A stretch of DNA of 64,000 bases, from assembly GCA_018881555.1 (NCBI GenBank), contig JACAXG010000002.1, positions 25,321,786 to 25,385,785 of the forward strand. The letters run 5' to 3'. Shown here one piece after another: positions 49,751 to 63,619 of this stretch (position 1 is its first letter; each line of letters begins with the position of its first letter). This DNA comes from Amblyornis subalaris. Its lineage: Eukaryota; Chordata; Aves; Passeriformes; Ptilonorhynchidae. The position numbers were made by a program, and so were the translations under genes. The notes under the pieces were generated by a model. The model saw only the letters and a list, made by a program, of their open reading frames with translations. It was not told the DNA's origin and did no database searches.

Positions 49751-51702
49751 TGCAATTACAGAATTGCATTGCATTATATGTGGAGAAGGTTACAAGGGTT
49801 ACTTTATCTTCTCACTAGTCCCTCANATTAAGCACTAAGGACATCGATCCACAAGATATCTTGCCCTTTGCTGAGCATATATNTTGTAACCATGCTCAGC
49901 TTTGTCTCTCAGCTTTTAATTTGATGCACTTCTGTAGTTCTTTAGAAAAAAACATAAGACAAAAAAACATAGTCCTGTCCTCTTGGGAGATATTTCAGTA
50001 CTATTGAGTTTCTAAGGAGCACTTGTATCTGTAAAATTACCCATTAATAAACTCACTTCAGCCTAATAGTTCCCAGAAACTCCTTTGTCATCCTTTCTTG
50101 AAGTGTTATTAACTGTTATAAGACATAAGCCTCCTCTGTTTTTAATGGTTAACCTTTCAACCCATGGATGGAATAACGATGGAGAGAGCTTTTAGGGAGG
50201 TGAAAATGATTGGTTTACTACTTAAAAAAAATATGCTCCAGACGTTCAGACCACTGTAAGCAGCAGTTCTGCCATGGCCAATAAATTATTAGAATAGCTG
50301 CAAAATTAAAGGAAACCCATTGTCTCTTCAAGGGTTGTAGTANTGGAATGAAGCGAAATGTCTCAGTCTGTATGCTTAGTGATTCCAGCTGGGGGACTGG
50401 GAAGCCTTTGATGTGATGGAAGGTGGACCCACGCAAGACTGACATTTAGGANAGGGATCTGACACAACTATGGTTTCAAAATGGTTTTTCGTCTTTTGCC
50501 CTCAGGCAAAAATTTTCACTTGTTGTAGAGAGGGAAACGCTCGTGAATTAGAGGCCAAAATCAAGAGAACTGTGAGTGCTGGCTCCAAACAGCATGTCTC
50601 CTAGACAGGGCCCTGGGCTTTCTCGGGTGGTGCCTGTCTTTTCAAGCCTTTTTAGGAAGGTTTCCATGTTGCTCTGTTCTTGCATGTAATACTTAATTAG
50701 GGTTTTGGACAAGAACACTCAACATGGACTTGGCCTTTTCCTCCAGAGATAAAATAAAGATCTATTCACTGACTACNGGTTGAACTATGTGAGCAAGCTT
50801 AGTTCTGCTGGTAGGGAACCTGAGGACAATTGTATGGGTTTCAACAACTAGTGGGAACTTAATGTTTTATGGTTCAAATTTCTGCCAGGTGATAAGAAAT
50901 AGAAGGTAATAGTTGTGCTGCATGTGGTTTAGTCTTGCAATCTACGGTACATGCAGTCTTTGTTAGTATAACTTTAAATATATAGTAATGTGTACCAAAG
51001 TTTCAGAATTTTTTTCAGTAAGTCAGATATAATTTGTGGACAACCACAGTCCTACTGTGACTTCTAGGAATTAAGTAAACTGTGTTCCCACACNCATTCT
51101 TCTTACGAGTGGTAGTAAAAGAAATGTGGGTGTTTCTGTTCATTGCAATGTGTAATCGCCTTTTGACATTTTCTTCCCTAAATTTGCAAGTAAATGTAGC
51201 AGTTGTGTAAGGGAAGAAATTTTATGTTGGCTTTAGCAAGTACATTACCTGTGTGTGAGTCTNTGCTATGTGGAAGTAAAAGGAGCCTCTCACTTCCACT
51301 GATTTTGCTTCCTTTGGCAACCTTCATGCCNTCTCCAAAGATACTTATTTTGCTGCTTTTCCACATGTATCTCTNGCCTTGAATTTGGAAGGGTGGAGTA
51401 ATACGGAGAAAGTACTTCGAGAAGTTAACTCAGTTTGTTCTCATTGNTCCTTTTCCTAAAGATGTATGTCCATTTGTTTGCACCAGAATCTTCAGCTAAT
51501 GGAAACTTCACAGTAAGGTCAGGTGATCTGTTCCAGATGTTCGTTTCTCAGGGAAAAACCCACTGTAATTATCACTGGGCATCANAAAATATATACAAGT
51601 GTATTACAGTAATCTTTATATGTGTAGATCTAACTGTAAGAATGGAAAGGGAGGCCCGAATGTTAATTGGAATCTCTGAAATCACAAGGATTAAAAATAT
51701 CC

Positions 51703-51862
51703 AGGAAAGGGTCCGTGGAAAAAGGGGAAAGGGAAGGGAAGAGAGAAATGGAAGGAAGAAGAAAAACAAAAATGAAGGAAAGGAAATGAAAGGGAAGAAG
51801 GAAAGAAAAAAGAAGAGGAAGGGAGAAGGGAAGGGGGAAGGGAAGGGAAGGAGAAGAGAGGC
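51703..51862. repeat. Purine-rich low-complexity tract (GGAAR)n
   Basis: About 160 bases are almost free of pyrimidines on the plus strand, with GGGAAGG, GGAAAG and GAAGG units. This is the cause of the Lys/Glu/Gly-rich open frame here and its Ser/Phe/Pro-rich shadow. Confidence 0.92.
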
Positions 51863-54800
51863 TGGGATATGTTTAGTCTGTGTAATTTTGCTAATCTACT
51901 GTACTGTACAGAGCCCACAGACAGTGTTACTGATATAGTTTAAGGTGTGATGAACTGTGAGGTTTTGGCCTGTACTGTCTTAAGGTCATCTATGCTTCAG
52001 CAAACACATTGTGGCTTTTCTACCTGGAGAGTAACTGTACCACAACTGGGGTTTTCCACCTCCCCCCCACTCTGTGCTGCATTGTACAAATAATGCATTT
52101 CATTCCCAAGTATCCCAAGTTTTTCGCAAGTGTTTGAAGATTACAGTGTAGGACAGCACAGCATATTGGTCACCTTTGTCTGGCACTTTTCCTGACCCGT
52201 GACCCTCTCCAGCCTATTGAACAGTCACCTTCTGTGTGCAGCACACAGATTTCTGGCTGCAACCTGCAGAGGTTCACTTCCCTCGGTTCTGTCCTTCCTC
52301 TCTCTGTGGAAGAGGAACTACCCGGGGTGTACTTCCTTAGATTTAGGCATATGTACCCATCCAAGTGCCAGCAAAGTTTCAGTTAATTCTTAACATACCT
52401 GGCAAAAGGAAGGATGTCGAAAAAACGTCTGACGTCTGTCATCGGGTTTTGAAGTTGGAATGAATTTCAGGAGAGTACTAAAAAAAGAAACCAAGAAACA
52501 AAACAACGCAAAAGAACTTAGGGTTAATTTGTGGGCAAAATGACAATAGAATGCTCTTTAGAGAATGTTTTATGTACATGTTATCTGTCATTCAAAATGC
52601 ATTTATCTCATTTGAGCATTAGCATAATTTAGTTAATGCTGACCCCTGTATCTTCAAGAGGATCAACAGAAAAATAGTTTTCTAGCTGAGCATTTCTCAG
52701 AGACCCAGATGCTTTAGATCAATTCCAGAAAAATAATTCTTAAGCTGACTAATGGTTTGAAAATTGAAAAGAAGCAGGCTCCATAGGGCATGGCTTGTGC
52801 TACCAGGCTCTGCTCTACTGTATGGTTTTGTTGTTAATTGTTTGCATTCTGTTGCATCTTCTGTAAGCTTTATCACAGGCTAGGGTTTCTCAAATGGATT
52901 AATTTTGCCAGCAAGCATTGATGGAGAGGCACAATGCTGAATGAAGATGTACTGATCAGCAGANGTACTAATTTTACAGAAGCTGAATTTAAATTCTTTA
53001 TAATTTACTGCAGTAGATCAAATGTGCAGCTTGGCATGCAAAATATAAATATTATATGTGTAGCCTACTTCTGTCAGCAGACCATGTATTGCACCCGTTG
53101 AAGGAAGGTTAGATTTAACTCTGCCATGTGAAGGGCAAGTCTGTACTCGGTTGAAATGAGTATGATTTTCCTGTCCTATCCTGCAGATGATGTTGGCAAT
53201 TTAAACATCTAGTTCTCTGACCTCTGTATGGCTGCTGCCTGGCTACGCTGTCTATGAAGCACTATTTCCTTCACATGTTGTGTTTTATGAAACAGTATCT
53301 CCTTGTATTTGCTTTCACTGGCTGTAAAAATCAGCTAGTGAGACCTGGTTGTCACACGATAGCATAACCTAATTGTAGTATATGAAACTGTCAGGTGAAA
53401 ATGCAGTCGAAATATGCTGCAAATCTACTTTGTGTAAATACTGTGTTACAGCACTGGAGATGTGAGCTATCTTTAAAGCTTCTTTTAAATGTGTTGGGCA
53501 TGTTATCAGAATATAACTGCAATATCAGCATATTTTGTGATAACCTCTGATAATCAATTTTATAAATAATTGCTTCTGTTAAAGAAATACCCTATTTTAA
53601 AAACAAAATTATAACCAGAAGTTTATGGATTAAATTCTTAGGTTAATATCATATATAAAGGTAATGGTCACAGATGAGTGTTATTTACAAGTTTACAACT
53701 GAGACAGCAGTTGGCATAATATATTTGTTTAATCCCTCTCATCCATGAAATACATTATAAATGTTTACTGTTAAGTGCTAAGTGAAAGCATGGAATATGA
53801 CCCTTGTTAACCACTACCAGCAATTCTTCTGTGCTATGGAATGTGTTCAAATGCCACAAAATCAGAACAGACATTCCTACTCTAACTGAATAAATCAAGT
53901 AGCCTGTTTCTACTTTTACTGATGCTGCTGGGTGCCTGGCATAATGCTGATAAACTCAGGGGGGTAATGGTGCCTTTGTATTAGTGTAATTTGTGTAAAA
54001 ATGCGCACCATGGCTTGAATGGAACTTGCTGTTTCTTGAATCCCTGTATCCTAAATTATCTGAATTTGTTTCTGCTGGAGCATTTCTGCCTATAAGTTTT
54101 GGGGTCANTGGTCTAATTTCAGCTGCTGGGTGACTGATTGCTGAGATGCTGCCACCTGTCCCGATGAGCTGGGGGTCAGCACTCACCTAAGGATTGCCAG
54201 CAGTGGCTGCTCAAAGGATGAGAGTGCATAGGTGTTGTAGATGTCTTAGCATGCAGAGCACTTGGTGGTGTAAGGAGGACTTAGGCCACACATACAGCAT
54301 TTTTTTCAATTAATAAGTATTTGTAGTTCTTACCTGCAATATCTGACTTTATTTCTGCTGGTAAATGTTTCTGAAAACTATGTAAGCCATTCAGTGCATT
54401 AAAACAAAAGTACAAACTGTTGTGTGTTGCATAAGAAGATGAAAACTGCTTGGTCAGATGATTAATGCGAAATACAACTNAGCAGATTCCCAGAGATCAG
54501 AGAGAATATGTTCAAGAGATCATTGTTACCAGAGTGTTTGGCAAGATATCAAATGGATGCTGTAAATATGACATAAGTATGAGGATAAAAATATCTGAGC
54601 CAAAATACTGTGCATCATATATCAAAATATCAACACAGAGCATAACTAACTACANTGGAGCAATGTGCTCTGTGGAAAGATTATTTATGAAGAAGACATA
54701 GTGATATGTGTAATGGTGGAGAGGTGGGAATGGAGGGGGCTTGATTTTTAAGCTTTCACTGAGCTCTGCTGAGATGCAAATTACTGTTTCTTGTCTCTGC

Positions 54801-56548
54801 TGACAGGTATTGCATATTGTGCTCCATTTTCACCTTTGTTATTTTGTTGTTCCTTAAAGCATTGGTGAAGGAAGGAGGGGTTCGTGTCATAGGCCATTTT
54901 TGCTGAAGTTGGTGCTGAAAAAAGACTAATTGTGTAACAGTTTTAGCTGGATTTATGCTCTTATGTAATGTCAAAAGTGTTAGGAACACAAATGCAGCCT
55001 CCATGTCTTCCTTGCTAGTGGAAATACTGGAGGATGTTTGGTTTATGTGATTTACAGAGAAAACACAATATTGTTGCAATGCCAAAATCAGTGTCATTTC
55101 AGCGAATTCCCAGAAGATGTGTTCTGACCAATGTAATGTTCAGAAAGATGTGGGGGACTCTAACGTTCCTCAGTGAAATTTGAGTCTGTCTGCTGTATGG
55201 GGCCTTTGGGACTGTTCCCTTAACAATTTTACATGGTGTGAAGAGCTTGTGGCAGAAAGGTAAGACATGGAGATATTTTATCATAAAGTTAAACATGCCT
55301 GTGAATAAAATTAACTCCAAGGTGTCATCTCAAAAAATCAGTTGAGAAGGATATCTGCAAAGTATTTTACTGTGCACATTCAACCTGTACATAAATAGGT
55401 TGTGCTACGAAGGACCTTTTAGACTTGAAAGTCAAGTCTTGGCCTTCATTTTTTCATCGGCAAAATTCCACTTGTGCTGAATGATTTAGGAAGCTTCTCT
55501 GTTAGCAAACTGTGTAGGACTTGTAAACCACAGGCATTAGAATATTTGATTCTTTTTTTTTCNTAGGCAACTCTTACCAAAAAGCTACATGCTTATGGTT
55601 TGACTGAAGCATCCTTAATGTCTATTTTAGGGTCTCAGCCCATTCTAGTTTATATATGAGAGTATACCTACTGTCAGCAAGAGAATGACAGAGCTATTAA
55701 ACTAGTTAAGTCAGAGGGAGAACAGAGGACTTTCAGCCATAGGTACTGCTGGGGCTAAAAGGACGTGCCATAAGATGTGATGTGCCATGTTATAAATGTT
55801 AATCTTATTTCCCCTCCCGCCTCCACAAAGTTATATTGCTTTCATATACATAATAATAANAAGAAAATACTCTGTTGCAGGGAGCTAGGCAGTGGGATTT
55901 TTTTCATCATTTGCGAGTGTATTTTGGTACATGTTTGCAATCCCATAGTTTTTGTTCAAAGGAGAATTAGAACCACTAGAATTGTATTTCTGAATTTTTC
56001 ATGATCATTTCTTCAGTTCTTGTCTGCCAACGCACACCACAGGATACAAGACTGATTATAGTGTGCTCTCCTTTTGTTAGTAGGTCAGTACTTCTAATTC
56101 TGAGCTTGTCTGCGTCACTGGGAGTATCAGATAATTTACTCAGAAGGAAGCCTCTGACATGCTCAGAATTAGTTTAGTCAGCAGAAAACCATCTGTGCAG
56201 AAAAGCTTATTGATTACTCTGAGAGTGCAAGTTAACTGTGCTGAAGGGTCTGTATGGGTCAGAGCACATATTCTGGACCAGTAAATTAAGATGATTCTGT
56301 ATTTGAATCTGTATGCTATAAGTGAAATTACTGACTTTTGAAAGAATTCAGTCCTACTAAGAATATATATTCACTATCAAGGTTTTTTCATCTTTCTTTC
56401 TTTGTCCTTCCCCCAAACTTCTTCCTTTAAAGAAAATTTACAAGGTAAAAAAAGGAAAATTGTAGCATATGGAAACAGATTTGATAATTTTTTTTCTAAT
56501 TTGAAATATCACACAATTATTTTGAATGTATCTGTTAAATGTACCTAA

Positions 56549-56605
56549 GATAGAGAGATATATAGATAGATATATATATATATAGATATAGATATATATA
56601 TATAT
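56549..56605. repeat. AT/GATA microsatellite
   Basis: TATA runs alternate with GATA units (GATAGAGAGATATATAGATA and onward), about 430 bases before exon 4 of TPD52L1. Confidence 0.92.
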
Positions 56606-57037
56606 GCTGGAAAGAGCAGAGTTGTATTTGTCCTGATTCTTTTCTGTGCTTCAGACAGCAGATTTTGCTACAGGGTCAGTGTCTGCTGGAAGAATACTTA
56701 TTTGATGTAAATATGATTTTCTGTAAAAAAATGTTGTATCAAACAGGCATTCAACAAATCACTGCATTCTGCTTTTAAACGGCATGTGCTGGCCCATCTG
56801 GGGGACGTTATCTGCAAGGGGGAAAGATAGGGTTGCCGAGCGCAGGATTGCTCTGGAGAGCTCTGCAATTTGGAAGCTGTGCAGAAATGGGCATCTTCAC
56901 CAGTTGTTTTGAGCTATAGTTACTGTGTTTCTTAACATTTCGGTGGTTGGGACTTTGAGGGAAAAGAGAATTAATTCAGGGGATTCTAGTCTCTCTTTTT
57001 TGATACTTATCACTATTTCTGTTCTATTTTTTTCCAG

Positions 57038-57139
57038 TTACAAGAAAACACATGAGACNCTGAGCCATGCGGGACAAAAAGCAACAGCAGCTATCAGCAA
57101 TGTAGGAACAGCTATCAGCAAGAAGTTCGGAGATATGAG
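57038..57139 (+). CDS. TPD52L1: TPD52L1 coding exon 4
   Basis: This 102-nt exon follows a long T-rich acceptor (TATTTTTTTCCAG) and ends GATATGAG|GTACAG. It completes Ala95, encodes residues 96-128 and leaves two bases (AG) for the next codon. The product reads YKKTHETLSHAGQKATAA, then a segment with ISNVGTAISKKFGDM, which matches the D53 type of the family (human has AFSNVGTAISKKFGDM as I recall it). The single N at 57059 falls in the third base of an ACN codon, so the residue is threonine whatever the base. Reading on through the donor adds about 34 unrelated codons, so the splice site is preferred. In this family the region just after this exon is alternatively spliced. Confidence 0.96.
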
Positions 57140-59112
57140 GTACAGGCATCTGCTGCTTCTCCAGTGTTCTTTAGAGGACAAAATATATAAATCATTTGTC
57201 AGCTCTTCTTTCCCTTCTATGTTAGTGTTTGAAATGTTCAAGTAGTTTGTAGTCAGAGTATTTTATAGCATTCATGTTTGTAACTGGAAAGAAGGTATAA
57301 TGATGATCAAAAATATAATTTTTATATGAGTCCTGAGTTTTTTTTAAAAAAGTAGAGTCGGAAATCCTTTTGGAATAACTTTGCAAGAGCAAGGAAATGT
57401 ACAATTAAAATGGAACAAAAAATTGCTGTGAGATCTTTATTAACCCAACTTTATTCATATGTGGAATCTGGAGAAAAATATCATCTGAAGAAAAGAAGCC
57501 TACCTAGGAGCTGCTTGTGAAAAAACAAAAAATATTCCAGGCTATTTTTAATAATTTTTTTCAAGATGTACTGCAAAGTTTTGTTCTGCAGTTGCATAAA
57601 AGTAGATATGATGGAAGTAACAGGAGTTGAGGTGAGTAGACCTGTCACTTAGATGCAACTTCAGTGTCAGACTTTATATGTTGATGTTTCTTTTAAAGTG
57701 TCGGTCTCAAAATACCTCAGTATGAGAGCAAAAATTGTACACTGTAAACCAGCATTCCAGTTTTCATTATGTAGTAGGATTACAGAACTTCTTGAGTGTT
57801 TGAAGGAGTTGATTTTCTGTGATGAAATAAATGGACATGGGTAACTCTGCAATATACTGTTTGATCTGTGGAATTAGGGTCTCATTTATTAATATTGCAT
57901 ATTATCACATTGGTATGTACTCCCTGTTTTGTTCTTTTGTAATGGATGAGGTAACCATATCCTAAGATCTGTGTGTGCTGCAAATGGCTGAAGCATAGTT
58001 CATGGCAGCTAAAACTTTTTTTCCACTTTTTATTTTTAATCTGGGTCTTAAGACATCTTTAGAGTCCCCTCTTTATACCCCTCGTTTACATACAGCTTAA
58101 TAAATCCTCTACAGAAGTACTAGTGTTTTCCTAGGTGAAACTAAAAAAAGCAAAATCTTCATCACTGTATGATCTGCTTTACAGTGTCTTTTTCCACACA
58201 TTTAGTGAGTGACTTGCAACCAGGCTATGAACATAACTAAGAATTTTTTACCTGATACAGGTAAACATTCATGAGTAGTATATGCCTATCAAAGAACATA
58301 AGAATAAGGAGGCATGCAATTATATTTTCCTGGTACATTTTTTTACCATTCAGAAATCTGAGAGCTGAAAACTTTCCAACACAGAGATTTGAGACTTCGT
58401 TTAAAAGTTTCTTAAAGGTTTTTCTTCATGAATTTGTCTTTATTTAGAATTTATTTTAACTTTTATGGGCTTTTGAAATTCATAACACCTCATGTCTCCC
58501 CAGATGAATATAAATTTATGTGGTAAAGTGTGTGGTTTATTTGTTCGTTCATTCATTCCCTATTTGGAGTCTCCCTGGTCTTTCCTTTGGTGCCTTCTGG
58601 CTCTTCCATTATGAGAAACAGTGAGTGAGTCCTTCTTCTGACCTTCATTTCACTCATTTTCTTGTGGTTTTATTGTATTTCACTTCAGTTCCCCCTTTCC
58701 AGGCTCCAGTTGGATGAGTCACTTTCACAAGCCTTTTTGCTACCTTTGTTTATTCTTTCTGCCTTCCCTGCATTTATAGCTGTATTCTATATTTTTGAGA
58801 AATGTATAAGATGTGTGTGATGCACGTGGCACCAACATATTCCTGTTTCATTTTATGTTCTTTCCTAACACTTCTCTTGTAAAAAAGACAAGCCCACAGC
58901 TCAGACAACAGGTCCTGGTGCTGTTTCCACAGTTTAGATCCCACAGCAGTGACCAAAGAGTTGCTGTGTGAATACCTCGAGCTCTTGATCAGAGATGGAA
59001 GGATGACTAAACAGTTCAGGATTTCTCAGGTCCTATTACTTGTGCTTTGCACATGGCGTGAGATTAACTGCAAAGGCAGAAATGTCTTCACTGAAATAGA
59101 GCATGTTCATCC

Positions 59113-59146
59113 TTTCCCTTAATTAATTATATTTCCCTTAATTAAT
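59113..59146. repeat. Short duplication with 19-bp period
   Basis: TTTCCCTTAATTAAT occurs at 59113-59127 and again at 59132-59146. Confidence 0.85.
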
Positions 59147-61489
59147 CACTGTTACCAAATGCCTTTGTCTTACCTATCAGCCATCATCCTCATGGTAGTC
59201 ATGGTTCTGACATGGCAGATGGGAGGTATTTATCCCATTAGCCCTTTAGTCAAGGGCTCAAAGTAGAGACTGAGTCCATAAGCACTGTGATTAATCAAAA
59301 AGCTGGTTTCTAGTAGCTTTCTTTGATTGAAATTATTACCTTGAACCTGGTTGGGAATTTTTCAGGAAAATATGAACTACCAGTGCTGCCTTTTTTGTGG
59401 ATACTTGCTGTTTTCAGTTAAGTTCTCAGTCAGGAGGGTTTTCTTGACACTTGATGGTGAAGAAGCAAGCGGTCTAGCCAGATTGCCATAGTTATATAGA
59501 GTGTGGCATGGCTTGGGCCTTCTGCATCTGCTGCACATCCTAAATCTGGAGTGATGGTCAGTATGATTCCCTCAGCAACAAAGCTGGCCTAAGATCTTGG
59601 CTCAGCTTGGGCAGGTGCAGTTTTGTATGGGGTCACACTACAAACCTTATAATTTAAATAACCTGGTTTTAGAAATCTTCCCCCTCTCTTTCCAACCCCA
59701 GTTGTGTTTTGGAGAGTAAAGAGGCAGGAATTTTCTGTGTCATTGTTGTCTTGCTTTTTTTGCTAATCCAAATAATTTTATTTCAGTGATCTAGTGTATG
59801 GATTATCACCACCCCCTCCCATAATGCCGTTTTAAATAAACATCAGACTCTAGCTTAATTCTCTTGGTTAGGCATTAAGGCTGACAGTCACCAATGACAT
59901 CCAGATGCAAATCCCTGTTCTGCTTTCATTCAGAGCAGACACTTGAAACTGATTTGTAAAATCCAGATGTCATCATAATTCTCAGTATGTTCAGCAGCCT
60001 TACCCCCTGCCTGTGGTAATGGTGATTTTGAAAGGGTTTGTAGTTAGCCTGACTAAATACTGAAGCCTGCCCTTATGAAACAAAATTCTGTTTTCTATGT
60101 TGCCTGCTATGTCAACTGTACAGAGCACTATGTGAAAAATATTTCTGTTCTGAAGATAGTGGGTCTTAATTTCCACCTTGTTTTATCTCTAAAAATATTA
60201 CTAAAATATCATATAACAACAGGCTGGATAGACTCCCCCAGATGTGCAATTTTGCTGTGTTAGCATTCAAGAAGTCTGCAAGAAACAAAAATGACAAAAT
60301 TCTGTGTGTTTGAAAGAGCAGAGATGCCACCCTTTGAGGACCAAGTGCTTATCATGCAGCTGTTGTGCTTTTCTTTCATCCCCACCCCATCTTCCCAGTG
60401 TTGCAACTCTCTAATTCATTTTNTGCATGAATAATCACTAGCATTTTGCGTTTTCTGAATTTTGTATTAATTAATTGTCCTTGTAATTTCTCTTTACAGT
60501 CATAATGTGTCCTATTTAATATTATTGAGTTACTTAGGAATACCAGAAATGCATATAAAAACAGNGTACAGATACTTTTACTTTAGGATACAAACCAGAC
60601 ACTAGCAATATAGCTAAGATAATAGATTCTTCATTAAGAGCTCTTGTGATTAATTATATGCCATCAAGATTTTTTTTTTGCTCCTCCACCTCCAGCTCAT
60701 ATTGTCTCTTTTAATATTTTTCTGGCATGGAAGGTGAAGAGGGAAGTTCCAGGTCACTCACAGGGCAGTACCATGGGCTCAGATCTCTCAGTATTAGAGA
60801 TTACACTGACATTTTAACATGGCTCTTGCTATGTGGAGCACAGATGTGATACAGTTGAAGGTCNTTATCCCTTTCTCCTTTGCTTTCTGCTAAAATTTGG
60901 ATCTTTTCATGCTATACTGCTGGACTATTCTGCAACTGTCTGTGTGGATCTATATTTCATCCCTGCTGATGACCTTTTTAGAAACAAGTTGTGATACCAA
61001 GTGAGTGACTTTCTGGGTTTGGGGTTGCTTTAAAAAAAAGGAAAGAAAGAAAAAGGAAACTACTTTCACTACACTACTATCTGCACACTACCACATACAT
61101 TGCTGCTACTCAAGTAAATGTATTTAAAGATTAAGCTAACAAAGGCATGCATGCAAATTAGGATGTCAGCAGTTACATTTTGTATAGCTCCTTCATTCAG
61201 CTGTCTGGTACGTTTTCTTTAATTATATGATCACACAGACCCCTTTCAAATTCAGTGCCTGGGATGAGCCAGCTCTCAAGATGAATGAAGGTAATATAAT
61301 GCCTTATTCCTGCCAGGAGTTGGAAGGCACACGTGGAAAGACACAAAAGACTGCAGGAAGGGAGAGCCTGGGGGCATGATTGTGGCATTTGAGTGTGCCC
61401 CTCAGAGATCAGCACAGAAGGTATATAAGGCCCCAGAGGGGTGGAGGAAGGCAAAGTTCATCCCTCGCAAGAGGGGCAAGGAAAGTTCT

Positions 61490-62200
61490 GGGAACTACAA
61501 AGCAGATACTGGAGGAATGCATTAACCTGTTATTTTCTAAGCATCTAGAAGATAACATGATGGCAAAAACATAAAAGGGTTTGTCAAGAACAATTATCTT
61601 GAACTGACAGCACCTGTCATAGAGGATAGATGGGAGGGAGGAGATGTGATAGAGCTTGACTTTGATAAGGCTGTCTGTACTGTTTTTGCAGAACTAGAGA
61701 AGTACAGCTTAGGGGTTATTGCTTTAGCAGGAAGAGAGCATAGGGAATTGAAAATAATATCCAAAGAATAGGTCTCAGTAGCTGACTATCATAATGCAGG
61801 ATTTTGCAGGCATCTGTCCTGAGTCTGTTACTTGTCAGCATTTTCATTGCTGGGTTAGATGAAGGCCTCAGGATGGCATCACTTAAAATTCCCATATGAC
61901 TGCAGTGGCAGGGTATGCAAGCACTTTAGGATTAAAATCCCACATTATTTTAAGTGATAAAATAAAATTCTATGTAGGAAAAAGTAAGGTGCTTTATTGA
62001 CAAATGGAAGAAAAATTCAAAAGCAGAGATGGGAAGTGCTGACAAGGCAGCTTTGCAGAGAAGGGCTAGCAAGTTTAGCCTCATGGCTCACGAGTGCAGC
62101 TGAACACGGGTTGTTTCTGAAGGCTATGAAATCTCTCTCATTTAAGGTTTTTAGAAGCATGTTGGGCCAAAATCTGTTGGTGATGACTCAGGTATAAATT
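61490..62200 (+). mobile_element. Old CR1-like LINE remnant (RT region and 3' end)
   Basis: Diverged pieces of a CR1-type reverse transcriptase follow each other. AAAGGGTTTGTCAAGAACAA is followed by a stretch encoding LDFDKA-like residues (compare the DFSKAFDTV motif of CR1 RT), then CATCTGTCCTGAGTCTGTTA with TCAGCATTTTCATTGCTGG (compare the phrase 'gsvLsPlLFnifi'). Later comes AAAGTAAGGTGCTTTATTGA and a 3'-end-like AAGGTTTTTAGAAGCATGTT GGGCCAAAATC. Frames are broken; borders are approximate. Confidence 0.65.
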
Positions 62201-63619
62201 GTCTCCTTTACCACTTTGGGAGTTGCTTTTTGCTGGGCCTTTATTGTTGTCTTGTTTGTTTTGTTGTTGTTGTAGTGTTTGTGGTGATGATGGAGTTTTT
62301 GCACAGCCTTTTAGGATTTCTGTGATCTAGGGGTGTTCAGGGCACTTAAAACTGTTGTCAGATCTGAATTCCTTCAGATACTGTAGCTGTCATGCCCAAA
62401 ACTACGCTTCTCAAAACTTTCTGTTTTCTGATACCCNTGTAAAGGAAATAGCAATACTACCTGGCTTCAGAATGTAATTTCATAAGCATTTCTTTTGCTG
62501 ATGGGTGAGGCAGTTGTTTTCTCTCATTTCTACTGCCCCTTCATGTGTGCAGTAACAGAGATTTCCTTGTCATACGGCAGTGCAAGCAGCTGTATTGGCA
62601 TGGAGAAGGGGGTGGCTGTTAGGGGAGCCAGCAGGTAGTAAAAGAAGGGTAACAGTATTACTTAAACTGGTACAAGCAGAAATGTGTTGTGAAGATAAAC
62701 CCATGAATGTTTGAGAAGCGCCAATATACATGATGATGTGTATAGATAGTCCTGTAAATAAGCCTGAAGAAATCAATGCTTTTCTTCAAAGCAAACTGTG
62801 AATATTGTGCAGTAAATAATGCATCACACCACACATTGAGAAAGGATGTGAAAAATAAGTATTGAAGAAATGTTCATTAAGTGTGCACCATCTATCTGGC
62901 TCACTGCATGAGGCAGGTGTTCCCTTGAAGTGGTCTGTAATTAAAGACTATATCAGTAACACAGATGAAGGAGAGGCTGTCTGCCTCATCATTTCTTGAC
63001 TTTGGAATATTAATGACATCCTTTGAATATTGTATATCAGTGTGCCTCTCCCAGTTCTGCCTTAATTAAGTTTCTTATGAGCTGGAACACAGTGTCAAAG
63101 TGTTTCAAGTATTGTTTTCAACAAGGAACAAGTATTTTAGAAAATGTCATTTTAGGAATTAAAAGTCCCTTATTTTTTCCATACCCTTCTTAACTGAGAG
63201 ATGATTAAGAAATTCAGAGGGGAAAAAAAAGACATTCGTTCTTATGTACATGTATAATTCCAGTTCACCTGTACTTTCTCTTTAATGATATTAAGGTAGG
63301 CTGTGGGGAGGGAAACCACTTAGCATTGTTTAAATCTGATCTAATGGAGCGAACACAAAATTTAGCAGACAAAACTTCTGTTCTTCAATGCATTCAGAAT
63401 AGACGACCGCATAGTGAAGAACTGAGTGAAAATTTTTGCTCTGGAGGGATCTGAACTGATCCACATTCTAGTGTGAATTCCATCATCAAGATTTGAATGC
63501 AAATTATTTTATTTTTCTCCTTGGGGACTTTGGCATGCTACAGATTTATATGCATATTTTTGTTACTTTTTCCTAATACTTTTAACTCTTGCTTTTCTTT
63601 CCTTGTGCATCCACCACAG

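Larger units (their letters stand above)
46018..57037 (+). other. TPD52L1: TPD52L1 intron 3 (11.0 kb)
   Basis: The intron contains a GC-richer unidentified block at 46140-46690, a minus-strand CR1 split by a solo LTR (48462-49750), a purine-rich tract at 51703-51862 and an AT/GATA microsatellite at 56549-56605. The rest (about 49.8-51.7 and 51.9-56.5 kb) is plain AT-rich sequence in which I see no gene or repeat I can name. Confidence 0.85.
57140..63619 (+). other. TPD52L1: TPD52L1 intron 4 (6.5 kb)
   Basis: This interval lies between exon 4 and the candidate microexon. It holds a diverged CR1-like LINE remnant at about 61490-62200 and a 19-bp-period duplication at 59113-59146. The rest shows nothing I can name. 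If the microexon is not used, the intron extends beyond the window. Confidence 0.6.

Noticed and set aside
51435..51938. 167-codon plus-strand frame rich in Lys, Glu and Gly
   Set aside because: Its central part is only the translation of the purine-rich repeat and the ends show nothing recognisable.
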